Positions 19,201 through 29,470 of a stretch of DNA of 64,000 bases are shown here, in pieces. Both the position numbers and the translations under genes were made by a program. Source of the DNA: Coix lacryma-jobi var. lacryma-jobi (Eukaryota; Streptophyta; Magnoliopsida; Poales; Poaceae); the NCBI GenBank assembly GCA_009763385.1, contig CM019824.1, positions 111,432,660 through 111,496,659 of the forward strand, written 5' to 3'. Each line of letters begins with the position of its first letter. The first letter of the stretch is position 1. The notes below the pieces were generated by a model. It did not search any database. It was not told the DNA's origin and saw nothing but the letters and a program-made list of their open reading frames with translations.

Positions 19201-20687
19201 ATATTGAAATGATTCCACAAGGAACTCTGAATAATATCAGAATAGAAACCCCTATCAGAGAGCAGATCATCGCTGCACAGAAAGATAACCCTGGAATCAA
19301 GCACATCATCGAAAAGGTCCAATCCGGAAAGACTGATTGTTTCAGGATCGATGATGCAGGAGTAGTATGGTTTAAGAATCGGTTAGTAGTTCCTAAAGTG
19401 CCTGGGTTAAGAAAGTTAATCCTTGATGAAGCACACTTGACTAGATTCTCCATCCACCCCGGCAGTAACAAAATGTACCAGGATTTGAAGCAGCAATTCT
19501 GGTGGACAAAGATGAAGATTGAGATCGCCCGGTATGTCGCTCAGTGCGATACCTGCCAGAAAGTCAAAGCCGTGCACATGAAGCCCGGAGGAGAATTGCA
19601 ACCTTTACCTATACCTGCTTGGAAATGGGACGATATCAGTATGGACTTTATCAACGGTCTACCCAAGACATCAAGAAGTTTTGATTCCATATGGGTGATC
19701 GTGGATCGCCTCACTAAGCAAGCTCACTTCCTGCCAGTGAAGACCAGTTACACCGTCCCCACTTATGCCACTTTGTACAAGAACCACATAGTGAAACTCC
19801 GTGGCATACCTAAGAGCATTATCTCTGATCGTGGTACCCAGTTTGTCGCCAAGTTTTGGAAAGCGTTCCATACCTCACTTGGAACCAAGCTCTTGCATAG
19901 TACGGCATATCATCCGCAAACCGATGGACTAACTGAGCGAGTCAACCAAGTGTTAGAGGATATGTTGAGAGCATGTGTGCTCACCTTCGCAGATACTTGG
20001 GATGACTGTTTGCCCTTGGCAGAGTTCTCATATAATAACAGTTACCAAGAGAGCATCAAAATGGCACCCTTTGAAGCACTGTACGGCCGCCGTTGTCGTA
20101 CACCTCTCAATTGGTCTGAACCCAGAGAAAGGGAATTCTTTGGAGTTGACCTAGTAAAAGATATGGAAGAGAAAGTCAAGCATATACAAGAGAACATGAA
20201 GATTGCACAGTCTCGACAGAAAAGTTATGCTGACAAGAGACGTCGACCTCTGCAGTTCGAGATCGGGGATTATGTGTACCTGAAGGTCTCACCCACCAAA
20301 GGAGTCACTCGTTTTGGAGTCAAAGGAAAGCTAGCACCCCGCTACATTGGTCCCTTTGAGATTCTGGATCGTTGTGGCAAGGTAGCTTACAAACTGAGTT
20401 TGCCCGATCATCTTTCAGCAGTTCATAATGTGTTTCATGTCTCCCAACTCAAGAAGTGCCTTCGAGTACCTGAACATGTGGTTGAAGTTGAAGGCGTTGA
20501 GCTAGAACCAGATCTGTCATACACTGAGTATCCAGTTCGCGTGTTGGATCACAAGGATCGTGTTACCCGAAGAACCACCACAAGATGGTACAAGATCCAG
20601 TGGAACCAGCACTCTGAAGAAGAAGCCACCTGGGAATCCGAAGACTTCTTAGCAAAGAACTATCCCGACTTTCTCGAATCTCTGTAG
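16227..20687 (+). CDS. Gag-Pol polyprotein of chromovirus Y, intact
   Basis: 1486 residues in one frame. Gag: retrotransposon capsid pattern at about 65-230 and zinc knuckle CYNCGQLGHWSREC at 312-325. Protease: FDSGASH, Asp at 397. Reverse transcriptase: about 540-790, catalytic FIDDIL at 711-716. RNase H: YCDASG, Asp at 859. Integrase: zinc module ending CDTC at 1107-1110, catalytic Asp 1140, Asp 1201 and Glu 1237 (D-D-35-E). C-terminus: chromodomain at about 1435-1486 with WYKIQW and ATWESED. The chromodomain Trp is kept, but the position of the third cage aromatic appears to be His. No stop or frameshift is seen, consistent with the young LTRs. Start chosen at MPVNTR, conserved in X. Confidence 0.95.
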   Translation: MPVNTRTGAGGSDDANIPNPPPVPATLADAIAALAAAANLMAQNQGQQNFHRGRHNINQETTYVEFTETRPPVFTKADEPLEADDWLRTMEQKFGLINCTDIQKPRFASQQLRGPASAWYANLLAAQPEGHRLTWEEFCTAFRAHHIPSGLMKMKLDQFLALQQKDSTVMQCVGQFNHLSQYASEYVNTDEKKRDCFLRGLHPKIRRSLSNNLTGSYHDVVDRAVAFEESNRQYQEEKKKKKAGSSSFSGGHKRQRIIYHPSHHHNRLPYPNQQVVVRTAATTHNANQQSATQPNAPGVRITTPQTAYNHPCYNCGQLGHWSRECPKPKRYAQNAQKNPGGSQQQHHRAPQQHAQKGKIVKKHEQVYYTAVSDILEGEPVMIGRFPVANHPAVVLFDSGASHSFISRTFVIKHEITIEDLKESFCIFSPGGRISTKEVVRSIPVRLGEHVFPTTMIVLHDQEIDVILGMNWMCQYKAMINILNRVVRVDIPNSTAKLLLQLPMPQKPAATQINTAYVLETRDIPVVCEFPDVFPEDLPGLPPDRDIEFAIELKPGTAPISRRAYRMPPRELAELKIQLQDLLDKGFIRPSSSPWGCPAIFVKKKDKTLRMCIDYRPLNEVTIKNKYPLPRIDLLFDQLAGAKVFSKIDLRSGYHQIKIRPEDIPKTAFTTRYGLYEYLVMSFGLTNAPAHFMYLMNSVFMPELDKFVVVFIDDILVYSKTPEDHAEHLRIVLSRLREHQLYAKFSKCEFWLDQIQFLGHVLSAEGVSVDPGKVADILDWKPPTTVHQVRSFMGMAGYYRRFIPDFSRIAKPITELVKNSVKFVWSPACEQAFQTLKKLLTTSPVLAQPNIEKPFDVYCDASGTGLGCVLMQEGRVIAYASRQLKRHEENYPTHDLELAAVVHALKIWRHYLLGSTCNVYTDHKRLKYIFTQEELNMRQRRWLELIKDYDLEVHYHPGKANVVADALSRKSYCNCLMKKPYDSSLCYELEKLNIEMIPQGTLNNIRIETPIREQIIAAQKDNPGIKHIIEKVQSGKTDCFRIDDAGVVWFKNRLVVPKVPGLRKLILDEAHLTRFSIHPGSNKMYQDLKQQFWWTKMKIEIARYVAQCDTCQKVKAVHMKPGGELQPLPIPAWKWDDISMDFINGLPKTSRSFDSIWVIVDRLTKQAHFLPVKTSYTVPTYATLYKNHIVKLRGIPKSIISDRGTQFVAKFWKAFHTSLGTKLLHSTAYHPQTDGLTERVNQVLEDMLRACVLTFADTWDDCLPLAEFSYNNSYQESIKMAPFEALYGRRCRTPLNWSEPREREFFGVDLVKDMEEKVKHIQENMKIAQSRQKSYADKRRRPLQFEIGDYVYLKVSPTKGVTRFGVKGKLAPRYIGPFEILDRCGKVAYKLSLPDHLSAVHNVFHVSQLKKCLRVPEHVVEVEGVELEPDLSYTEYPVRVLDHKDRVTRRTTTRWYKIQWNQHSEEEATWESEDFLAKNYPDFLESL

Positions 20688-20722
20688 ATGTAAGGTTTTG
20701 CCTTTTCCTTCTTAAGACGTGG

Positions 20723-20757
20723 AATCTCGGGGCGAGATTTCTTTTAGGGGGGAAGGC
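20723..20757 (+). promoter_or_regulatory. Y pre-PPT inverted repeat and polypurine tract
   Basis: AATCTCGGGGCGAGATT is a near-perfect inverted repeat at 20723-20739, followed by the purine run AGGGGGGAAGGC next to the 3' LTR. X has the equivalent AATCTCGGGACGAGATT at 34046-34062 and its own tract. The tract primes plus-strand DNA synthesis; the conserved hairpin before it is unexplained. Confidence 0.75.
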
Positions 20758-23700
20758 TGTAACACCCCTGGTGTTTAACTGTAATTAACCTGACATGTCA
20801 TCATCATTAGTCATTAATCATCCTTGCCTTGCATTTATGTTTGCTTAGTACTTGTGTAGCAATCTCTTTTCAAAACCCTAAAAGCCCAAATCTTCCTATA
20901 AGGGCAAAAATGGTAATTTCACCTCTGTGCCTAGCTTTGTGTAATTCTTGTTCAGTTGGATGTCTTGAAGTTTTGTTGTGTTGGCCAAAGTTCAAAAACC
21001 AAAATCAGATTTCAAATCCCTTTGCAAAACCCTGATTTCCAAACCCTGGATTTTATCCCTCTTTTTGTAATTCTAAAATTATTCAAAATCTGAGGTTGGT
21101 CCAAAAAGCAAAGTTGTAGATCTGGCCAAGAGAAACAACTTTGGTATTTACAAATTTTCAAGTTTCTGTACAAAGTTTGAAGTAAATCCAAATTCATTCA
21201 AATTCTAGTTTTGTTCCCTTTTCAGTTTTCAAAATTTATTTAAAAACTATTGAGTTCCAGAAAAAGTGTATATTAGAAAAGTTGTAGGTTTTGTCAAATG
21301 GAACAACTTTCATAAATAAAGATTTTCAAGTTTCAGTTTGAAATCCAAAGTAATTTTGATTTGAATCAAATTTGAAAAGTGTCCCCTTTTCTGTTTTTGA
21401 ATATAGTTCAAAAACTATTTGGAATTTGAAAATGTTCATATTGACAAAGTTGTAGATCTCTTTTTTTTCTGAGCAACTTTGGTATTTTGAGTTTTTGTCG
21501 CACAGTTCTAATTTTGGGAGAAATTTGCAAAATACAGAAACCAGCCAAAAGTCAAACCCTAAACCCTAGCCCTGTTCATCTTCCTCGCGTAGGGGGGAGG
21601 GCCCCGGCCGTGGCCGAGCCTCCGGCGCTGCGCGCGCCACGCGTTTGGCAGCCGCTCGTCTGTCCCCGACCAGCCGCCTGCGTCCGCGCCATCATTCCGC
21701 CCCCGCACGCGCACGCGCTGACCTCCACACCCGTCCCCTACAGTGCCCAGGGCGTCGCCGCCGCGTGGCCATCGCCGGCGAGCCTTCGCCCAGGCCCTGC
21801 ACGCACGCCTGTCCTTCCCGCCAGAGCGCAATCGAGTGCGCACGCTCTCGCCGAGCTTATCCACCCCACCCCGTGCTCTCTACCGGCCTCTGGCCGCGGC
21901 TATATAAGCCCGCCGGAGCCCCGAGCTTCTCACTCAGCTCCGCCTCCGTCGCCAGCACAGTCCACAACCTCCATCGCTCAACCACCTAGCCCGAAAGCTC
22001 CGCCTTGAGCTCGTGAAGCTTTCCCACCCTTCAATTTCACCTCCCCCGCCTCCAATCGCCCGGCGTAACCCCATCGTTCCCATCTCCGGCGGAAACCCGG
22101 TGAACTCGGGTTCGTCAAATACTCCCTCTCCGGTCACGGATACCTTCCTCTGACCCCTGTGTCAGCTTCCTTGGTTCCGTGCGACTCTGACCAGGCCCTT
22201 GCGGTCTCGTGTGTTGCGCAGGGTCGTCGGAGCGCCGCTCGCCGCTCGCCGCCGAAAGAGCTCCACCGAACCACCGCCCCGCCGAGCCCTGTCTCCGACC
22301 GTGGTAAGCACTCGAAGCCCCCTCGGTCTCTGCCTTTTAACGGCGCAAAGCTCGAGCCAGGCCTCGGGCGCTCGCGTTCACTGTGGCTCGAGCCAGGCCT
22401 CGAGCACACGTTTCCGTCTCGCCCGAGCCCAAGCCTCGAGCGGACAGACCCTCACCACTTCGCTCGAGCCAGGCCTCGAGCGGACTTGCGCACCCTCCGT
22501 TTCGCCGAGCTAGGCCTCGGACGAAACGATCATTTTCCGTCTCGCCCGAGCCTCCCGGCCAGGCCTCGGACGGACGCTTGCTTTTCCGTCTCGCCCGAGC
22601 CTTCCGTCTCGCCCGAGCCTTGCGTCCCGCCCGAGCCCGTGCGATTCGCCCGAGCCCGCGCGATTCGCCGAGCCCTTCATAGAAGGAGCACAGTGCTCTT
22701 TTCTTTTTCTGAAAGATGTGAATAGTGTTCTGTTTTCTCTTTTTTGTGTGAATTAATCTGTTGTTCCTTAAATCCTGATAAAATTATGGTATGCTCCTTG
22801 CACTGTGTAGTATTTTATAAAATTATGAAATTTGACTTTTCTGCAAGAATTTAAAAATGTAAAATCCCTCTTTAAATTAATAAATGGATAGTTTCGGATT
22901 TTTAGAAAATTATTTATAACTCCAAAAATCATGAGACTAATTTTTGTGAGCTTCCTATGTCATGTTTAGTCTCTGGTGAAATTTTAAAGTCTTTTAGAAC
23001 AAGTTGATTTTTGAGCATTTATCTTTAATTGTTAAATAGTGCCTTTTGTTAATTAATGTCTGGAATTATTTGAGCACCTTAATGACCTCCAAAAATTATG
23101 AAATTTGTTTTGCCATCTATCTACACCATAATGAACTTATGTGATTAATTTGGTAATTTTTGGAGCAACTTCATAAAATGACCTTTTTAAATAATTAAGG
23201 AAAATAGAAAAAGTGATTAGGGTTCATGTTGTATGTCCTGTTTTGCATTGTTCATGCTAGCATACTCATGTGCACGCATCATTGCATTCGTATAGTCACC
23301 GAAGAAGGAGTCAAGATCGAGGCAGCCGCCGACGAACCTGTCCCTGAGGCTACCCCGAGCTTCGACCTCTGCACCTCCAACCCTGAGCCAGCTGTCTTTG
23401 CTCTTCAAGGCAAGCCCCGGTGCATTTAACCCTTTCCTTGAATTTATAAAATGATTTCCTTAAATGCTTTTGAGTTAAATTATTGCATTAGGTTTATAGG
23501 AGTTGTGTGCTATCCTAATTGATGCACTATCCACCTTGACCACGGATACACCTGATACCTGCTTTTCAAAAGTATTTGAAAAATGCTTAGCAATGCTTAT
23601 TGAATTAGACTTTGCAATAAAATGCCAATTTCAAAAGTGTGATCACTTACGCAATGTTTATGGGATTTTGGTCTTACTCCCCGGCTGTTGGCTAGGTATC

Positions 23701-24889
23701 TGATCCGTACCTAGTCAATAGCGAGGAGAGGTTGTCCGAGCGTACGGTGCCGTCATGTTGTAGTCCGGGACTCAACAGTTGACACCGACCGGGACAGGGT
23801 TGAAAAACTGACAGGACTATTACGCTTGGGTGAGATATAACCAAGGTATAGTTCTGGCTGGAAAATTAGGGACCATCCGTATGGGGGCCTGCTGGTCAAG
23901 ACTTGTAACTATTCACATACTTCGGAAAGCTCTGGCTCCGAGGAATCCTTTATTGGACCGACAACCGCGCACTGGGAGTGGAGAGATGGCGGAAGTAGCA
24001 TGTACCCACGTGGTCGTCGTACCTGGAAAGGAGTGGTGTACTGTACTTCCGGGTGGCGTAGGACCGGATCCAATCTTGGAGGAATCGTGGTAGACGAGTT
24101 GGCATATGCAAGCTTGGGTGCTACATATGCAGTGTGGATAGGGATACTCAGCTGAGTATTATTTATCCGGATTAACGTTGCTCCTCGGTTATGGAGACTT
24201 GGTCCACTGACTGTCAACGGAGAGTGGTTCTCAACTAGGAATGTTTTGAAATGTAAAATGAATCATGAATGATGAAAAATTGAGGAATACTGAATCTTTC
24301 AAAATAAAATAAGGTTTACAAAAATGCTTTTCTGCAAAATACTTGATCTTGCTTAAGCCTTACCTTGACTACCCTAAGCCTCTCATTCCTGAGTCTTCTC
24401 CCTTTTTCTTTAGTCGGGTAAGTCTTGTTGAGTACCCCAGTACTCACGGTTTGTTACCCATGCTGCAGGTATGACAGAGTCCCCGATGTGTCTTGCACCC
24501 TGCTGCGTGACCATCGTCCAGGAAGAGGCCAATGAGGCCGAAGAATAGTTGTACACCCTCGGGCTGGGTGATTATAAGTATCTTTGCTGTTCTCCACTAT
24601 GTTGCCTATGTCTATTTCTATTATCAGAACTTGGTTTGTAATAACTGCACCTAAATTTCTATTTGGAACCCTGTTTTGTAAAACTAATGTTATTTAAGTC
24701 TTCCGCTCTTTATTCCGATGTTATTTGTAAAAGTATGAAATGCTGTAACCGAATTGTGAGATGATCCTGCGGACATTGGGCACTGATGTAGCCCGGTGGC
24801 GAACAGGTCTTAATCACATGGAACATGGGTTCGGCTGTCAGAGGTTGACAGGGACACGTGGGCCATGGGATTAGGGTCGTTCCGTCACA
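20758..24889 (+). repeat. Chromovirus Y 3' LTR (4132 bp)
   Basis: Full-length copy of the 5' LTR, ending CGTCACA directly before the CATTT target duplication. Repeats of the exon-like segments are at about 23296-23409 and 24469-24548, and the conserved block at about 23961-24200. The second LTR acceptor reads GCTGCAG here versus GCTGGAG in the 5' copy; both keep AG. Confidence 0.93.
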
Positions 24890-26747
24890 CATTTGATATA
24901 TTAACATATTTTCAACTTATATTCAAAAATCTGAAGTAATTTCTTATAAACTGAATGGGTATAATGGTCAAAGGGGGGGATAAGCTCTTACTCCTGTTCA
25001 TGGCGGCAGAAGAGCCGATCTTTTGATCGCCTGCTCTCGCGCGTGGACGACGATCTCTCTCGAACAAGCGCGCGACCGAGTCCGTGGCAAGGTTGAGCTA
25101 TGCTGGCGCTCTCCCTCGCGTCGTGGCGTCTCCTCCTGTGCTCGCCGTCGTCAAGTTGCCACCCAAGCACCGACGGGAACCATCTAACCCCAATCCTCAA
25201 ATTCACCGCACTCAAGCATCCTCATCCCAATTGACCGCAGCTATAACCTCCTTACCTCCTTACACATCTCCAGAACCCATCCATTCTACCGCTACTGTCT
25301 CAAAGCGCCTGTGCTCGCCGTTCTTCTTCCGCTGGGCAAAATCACCGCCGCGCTCTACCTCACCGTGGCCAGCTCCACCGGGCACTCCTCTACTCTCCCT
25401 GTCTTTTGTTTCCGTTTCACCTTGACCCCAGGGTGCTCATCGTCTCGGTGGTTTTCCTTTTTGTGCTCAGGTCTCGCCGGAACACCGCTTGTCTCGCCGG
25501 AGTTTGCCGTCGCAAGCCACTGCTCCGTGGAACTTTCTTCTCCGTCCATCTTCCGCTCGAACCAGCTACACAGCCAGCATCAGGGTGAGCTACTGGAGCT
25601 TCCTACCCCTCTGTTTTCTTGCTACCAGTCTGGGTTCGCCGGAACAGCTCCGTCGCGGTTCGGTCCGCCGCCGTGCGTGGCCCGACCTCTCTGGAGTAGT
25701 AGCGTTTAGGGTTAGAGGCTCTATCGGCCGCGGGTGACTCGCCGGTGCTGGTGCTCGCGTCCGTTAGGTCTCTACTGGCCGGAGTTGGCCGGCGTAAGGC
25801 TCGCCGGCGCTCGGTGCGCCGCCGTTCGCTCGGGCCAGGGTCGGGGACCTCCCGTTTGCGAAGACGACTTTTTACAGGGTGTTGGTTGCAAAGTCCGTGA
25901 CTCAGGTGAATAGCGCCATGGACTGCGGGTTAGTTTCGTTCAAGCCGAAGGGCTTTCTGCAAAAGTGCCGAGGCGCGCGGGCGGGAGCCAGGCCGGGCCT
26001 GTTTTCGAGCGCGCTGGGCCGCGCTAGACTGGGCCGAAAGCCCAGTTTGGGCTAGAATGGTGTTTTTCTTTTTATGGCTCAATGCACAGTAGCTAGTTTT
26101 GTTCTTTTTGCTATAATTTTTCTATAGCTCTGTTAATTATGAAATTTGACATGATAGATGATAGCATGTCTGTGCTAATATAAAAGTTATGAAACTTATG
26201 TTTGGAGCACTTTTACTATGCCAATAAAATCTGTACTTTAATTAATAAATGCAACTTTGATGAATTATGTAATTTTCTGTGTTTCTCCAAAAATCATGAA
26301 ATTTGACATGTGAGTTTATGTCACTGATATCTACCTTCATGATTAATTTCAGCTCTATTTGAATAAGTATGATTTGTGTATAAATAAAGGGCTAATTAAA
26401 ATGGCTTATAAAATAAAAAGAAATAGTTAATCACTTTGGATTTGTGTGACTTTTGGAATTGTTTGACAACCAGGGTAACATTAGCATGATTTGCTCCCTG
26501 GTTATGGATTCCTTTATGCTAATGACCTTTTGTTGCTTGTTAGTTACCTAACCTTGCTTAATAGAGATAATAAAATTTGCTTAAGTAATAATATGTAGTT
26601 TAATAGTTATTTTGGTTTTGTTGATTTGCAACTTTACCGTGATGAAAGATTGTATGAATAAATGTCTACAGCTTAGAAAATTTCCATCTTTACCATGATC
26701 ATGTCATAAGCATCTCATTGATCATGCATATGCACTTCTACGTGTAG

Positions 26748-27874
26748 ATCTCGTTTCGGAAGGACCGGATCCTCAGTGGGTTTCTCCTGAGTGTGTGGAT
26801 CCTTCTGGATTTTCAGAATCTCCGGACTTCGCTAATCAACAAGGCAAGCCCCGGACATTAAACCTATCCTTGTATTTTTTTATAAAGTTATTTATATCAC
26901 TTGAGTTAATATGATGCATTAAGTGAATAGGAGTTGAGTGAACCCTATTTGATGCATTACCAACCTTGATGATTCCAATACTTAACCTTGATACCCGTTT
27001 TATGAACATACTTAGTATGCTTAGCCATGCTTTACTTACTTCATAATAGTAAGTGTTTTTAAAAATGGTTGCTATGTTATGGAAAGAATGAATCTTGAGA
27101 CAACAGGATAATGATAGTAACTTACATCAAGAATGGAGTCTTGTTGTAAGGTTACTCAACCTAGGACCTTATCGTTGTTGGCCTGCTGTGATTGAGACCT
27201 TTGAGTACAGCCCACATGCGGTGTTAAGCCTCGTCTATAGCTATTCCGATACTTGAGAACGGATAACCGCGTACTGGGAGTGGAGAGATGGCGGGAGTAG
27301 CGTGTACCCTCGAGGCTATGAGATAGTCGGGTTCGAGGTGTACTGTACTCTCGGGTGACGCTGGACCCGTTCTTGTATGGGAGGATCTATAGATAGGGTT
27401 GACATATGCAAGATTAAGTTCTACATATGTCGTGTGGTACTAAATCCCCAGCTGGGTTTAAACGATTCGAATCGCCGTGTTTCCTCGGATATGGAACCTC
27501 AATCCACTGACCTGCACCATAGTAATGAATGGAATCTTGATGAAATGAGAACGAAAGATGTGGTATGCGTATGAAGGTTTGAGAATCTTTGGATAGTTAC
27601 AAAGTTTAATCTTGAGTTAAAACTTGAAAATAGGCTTTACTTTTAATAAGCTTTTATGCAAAAGAAATGTTTGGATCTTGCTAAAGCCTTACCTTGAATC
27701 CCTATAGCCTTCATACCTGAGTCTTCTCCTCTTTTTAGACGGTTAAGTCTTGTTGAGTACTTTTGTACTCAAGGTTTGTTAACCTTTGTTGCAGGTGAGT
27801 TCATTGATCATCCTTTTGGTGGTCAATGTTTCTTCACTCTTGTGGAGGAGAGTGATAATGACTCTGATGTTTGA
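26748..27874 (+). CDS. Candidate spliced exons inside the X LTR (hypothetical)
   Basis: Piece a is 26748-26843, flanked by acceptor CTACGTGTAG and donor CAACAAG|GCAAGC, the same GC-type donor as in Y. Piece b is 27795-27874, after TTTGTTGCAG, ending in TGA. Joined, they read SEGPDPQWVSPE, then ESPDFANQQ, then GEFIDHPFGG and finally EESDNDSDV. Both pieces have the same phase as their Y counterparts (2 leading bases, 1 trailing base) and both products end acidic, though residue identity is low. A first exon may lie upstream in the GC-rich block (donor near 25584). Function unknown; splice-based prediction only. Confidence 0.35.
27260..27500 (+). promoter_or_regulatory. Conserved non-coding block in the X LTR
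   Basis: Counterpart of 14130-14370 in Y, with the core ACTGGGAGTGGAGAGATGGC at about 27273-27292. It lies between the two exon-like pieces, the same relative position as in Y. A second copy is in the X 3' LTR at about 37067-37310. Confidence 0.6.
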
Positions 27875-28214
27875 CCTTGGGCAAGTAACAAAAATTTGTG
27901 TGGTATATGTAATATGAAGTTCCGAACCTTTTATGCAATAAGTACTTATGGGTTGTAAACTTTTGAACCTAAGTTTCGATCTATGTTATATAACCTTTCC
28001 GCTTTTACTCTGATTTATCTTATCTATAAAACTGTTGTAATACTGTGATGCTTGACGAGGGAATTCCTGAGAAGAATGTAACGTGGATGATTCGGGTTTC
28101 CCGAGGACACCCGACAGATCTCTTGAGTCATTTGGAACTCATGCACGCCAATCAGAAGTCTTTAGAACGATGATGGGTGCATGTGGGCCACTTAATTCAG
28201 GAGGTTCTGCCACA

Positions 28215-28703
28215 GCTGGTATCAGAGCTGGTTCCCTTAGAAAGTATAACAGTATTTATTTTTGAAAACTTCAAAAGTTTTGAGTCAAACTAAATTTCAA
28301 ATTAGTTTAAGTCCAAATTGCTTCTAAGACTTGTCTTATTCTTCTAACTTACCTTAATTCGTTCTTTAGACTTATCATTCTATCTAAATGAATATGTTTT
28401 TAATATAGTTATGGTGATATTTATATCTAAGGAACAATGCTTATAACATTATAATATGGCCCTAAGTGTGAAAAGAAAGTTTATTCACTTTTATTATAAG
28501 TGACTACTTTAAAGTAATTATTTGTTTGATGTGTGTTTGTTCGTAAGTACGATTCATGCATCATGATTGATAACATATAATTAACTTTCCCTCTTAGGAG
28601 TTGTATTTAAATAGAGTCTATATGTCTACCTAATTATAAAACTCTGTCTCTTAATCTTGGAACATATATAGTTCTAATATTCAAAATATAAATATTTTGG
28701 CAG
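28215..28703 (+). other. Chromovirus X primer-binding site and leader
   Basis: GC then TGGTATCAGAGCTGG starts at 28217, the canonical initiator tRNA-Met site. The following leader is AT-rich and non-coding, and ends ATTTTGGCAG directly before the accessory ATG, again an acceptor-like junction. Confidence 0.85.
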
Positions 28704-29249
28704 ATGGTCCGTACCAAACAGACTGCACGCAAGTGTATCGGACCTCGAGGTGTTCCGCGACACGTTCTTGCCCCAAGAGATGATGAACCCGCAGATAGTG
28801 TGGGAAGCAACCAACCAGTGGTTGCTTATGAAGAAGGTGAAGGAAGTAACAGTGCCTCGTCACAACTTCAGGCGGAAGTAGACCGCCTGTACATGGAGTT
28901 GGCAAGGGCAAATGGAGAAAGGATGAGGGGCACCAGAGAGAAGGAAGAGTTACGTGAGCAGTTGCAATACCACCACGAGCAACATCAAGAGTATGAGTGT
29001 AAGTGGAGGAAGGCCGTTGAACAGAGGAATCGGGCACGAACCCTAGTAGATGTAATGAGGGACAATCAGAACCTCATGCAGATCCACCATGCTGACCTAC
29101 ATAGGCAGGTGGAGGAGCTGACTGCACAGTTGCAGCCAGAACCTGCTACGCCACCTACTCCTGAGATGGAATCTGAGGTGGAAGCAGAGGAAGAAGAAGA
29201 TGAGGAGTTAGAGCCGGTGGAGTATGAGGTCTTATCTGGGGAAGAGTGA
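28704..29249 (+). CDS. Accessory protein with histone H3-like N-terminal tail (element X)
   Basis: 181 residues. After Met the protein reads VRTKQTARKCIG, then GVPRHVLAPR. Residues 2-9 (RTKQTARK) are identical to the histone H3 tail and include K4 and K9; S10 and T11 are replaced by Cys and Ile. The middle (about 50-145) is a probable coiled coil (AEVDRLYMELARANGER, REKEELREQLQ). The end is acidic (EVEAEEEEDEELEPVEYE). It has the same position and domain order as the Y protein. Across the shared N-terminal 25 codons I count about ten silent and seven amino-acid differences, suggesting selection on the protein. The frame is intact although the same element's pol carries a stop. Function unknown. 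Confidence 0.8.
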   Translation: MVRTKQTARKCIGPRGVPRHVLAPRDDEPADSVGSNQPVVAYEEGEGSNSASSQLQAEVDRLYMELARANGERMRGTREKEELREQLQYHHEQHQEYECKWRKAVEQRNRARTLVDVMRDNQNLMQIHHADLHRQVEELTAQLQPEPATPPTPEMESEVEAEEEEDEELEPVEYEVLSGEE

Positions 29250-29470
29250 TGGATCTAGAGGTTGAGTAGACATGAGATGTATCATAGTGTGATCTTTCTG
29301 ACTTTGTAACCTAGTTAGTCAGAAAACCTCTAGTATGGTCAGTTGTGCAAGATAGTGGTTTCAGTAGTCCTGCCCAAGAGCAGACTTGTATGATAAATAA
29401 GTTGAGCTTGGTATGCATGTTATGATGTATAAATATGAATGTTAATCAAAGTATGGTTTGTTTTAAACAG
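29250..29470 (+). other. Spacer between accessory ORF and gag (X)
   Basis: 221 bp non-coding, AT-rich, ending GTTTTAAACAG directly before the gag ATG at 29471. An ATG lies upstream in frame at 29435, but 29471 matches the Y start (MPVNTR), so it is preferred. Confidence 0.55.

Larger units (their letters stand above)
10928..24889 (+). mobile_element. Ty3/gypsy Tekay-type chromovirus Y (structurally complete)
   Basis: Element of 13,962 bp flanked by CATTT (10923-10927 and 24890-24894). LTRs are 4131 and 4132 bp, start TGTAACACCCCTGG and end TTCCGTCACA, with about 20 differences seen by eye (roughly 0.5 percent), so insertion was recent and later than X. It contains a primer-binding site, a 201-residue accessory ORF, a 1486-residue uninterrupted gag-pol ORF with chromodomain, and a polypurine tract. 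All parts needed for autonomous movement appear present; activity itself cannot be read from sequence. Confidence 0.93.
24890..28214 (+). repeat. Chromovirus X 5' LTR, second segment
   Basis: After the CATTT duplicate the X LTR resumes at 24895 and matches 34698-38021 of the 3' LTR. With 10310-10927 it totals 3938 bp. It includes a GC-rich region (about 25000-26030) and an AT-rich remainder. It ends CTGCCACA at the primer-binding site. Confidence 0.9.

Noticed and set aside
25084..25740. Overlapping open frames in the GC-rich part of the X LTR
   Set aside because: No domain, no conservation with Y at the residue level, and mostly non-ATG starts.
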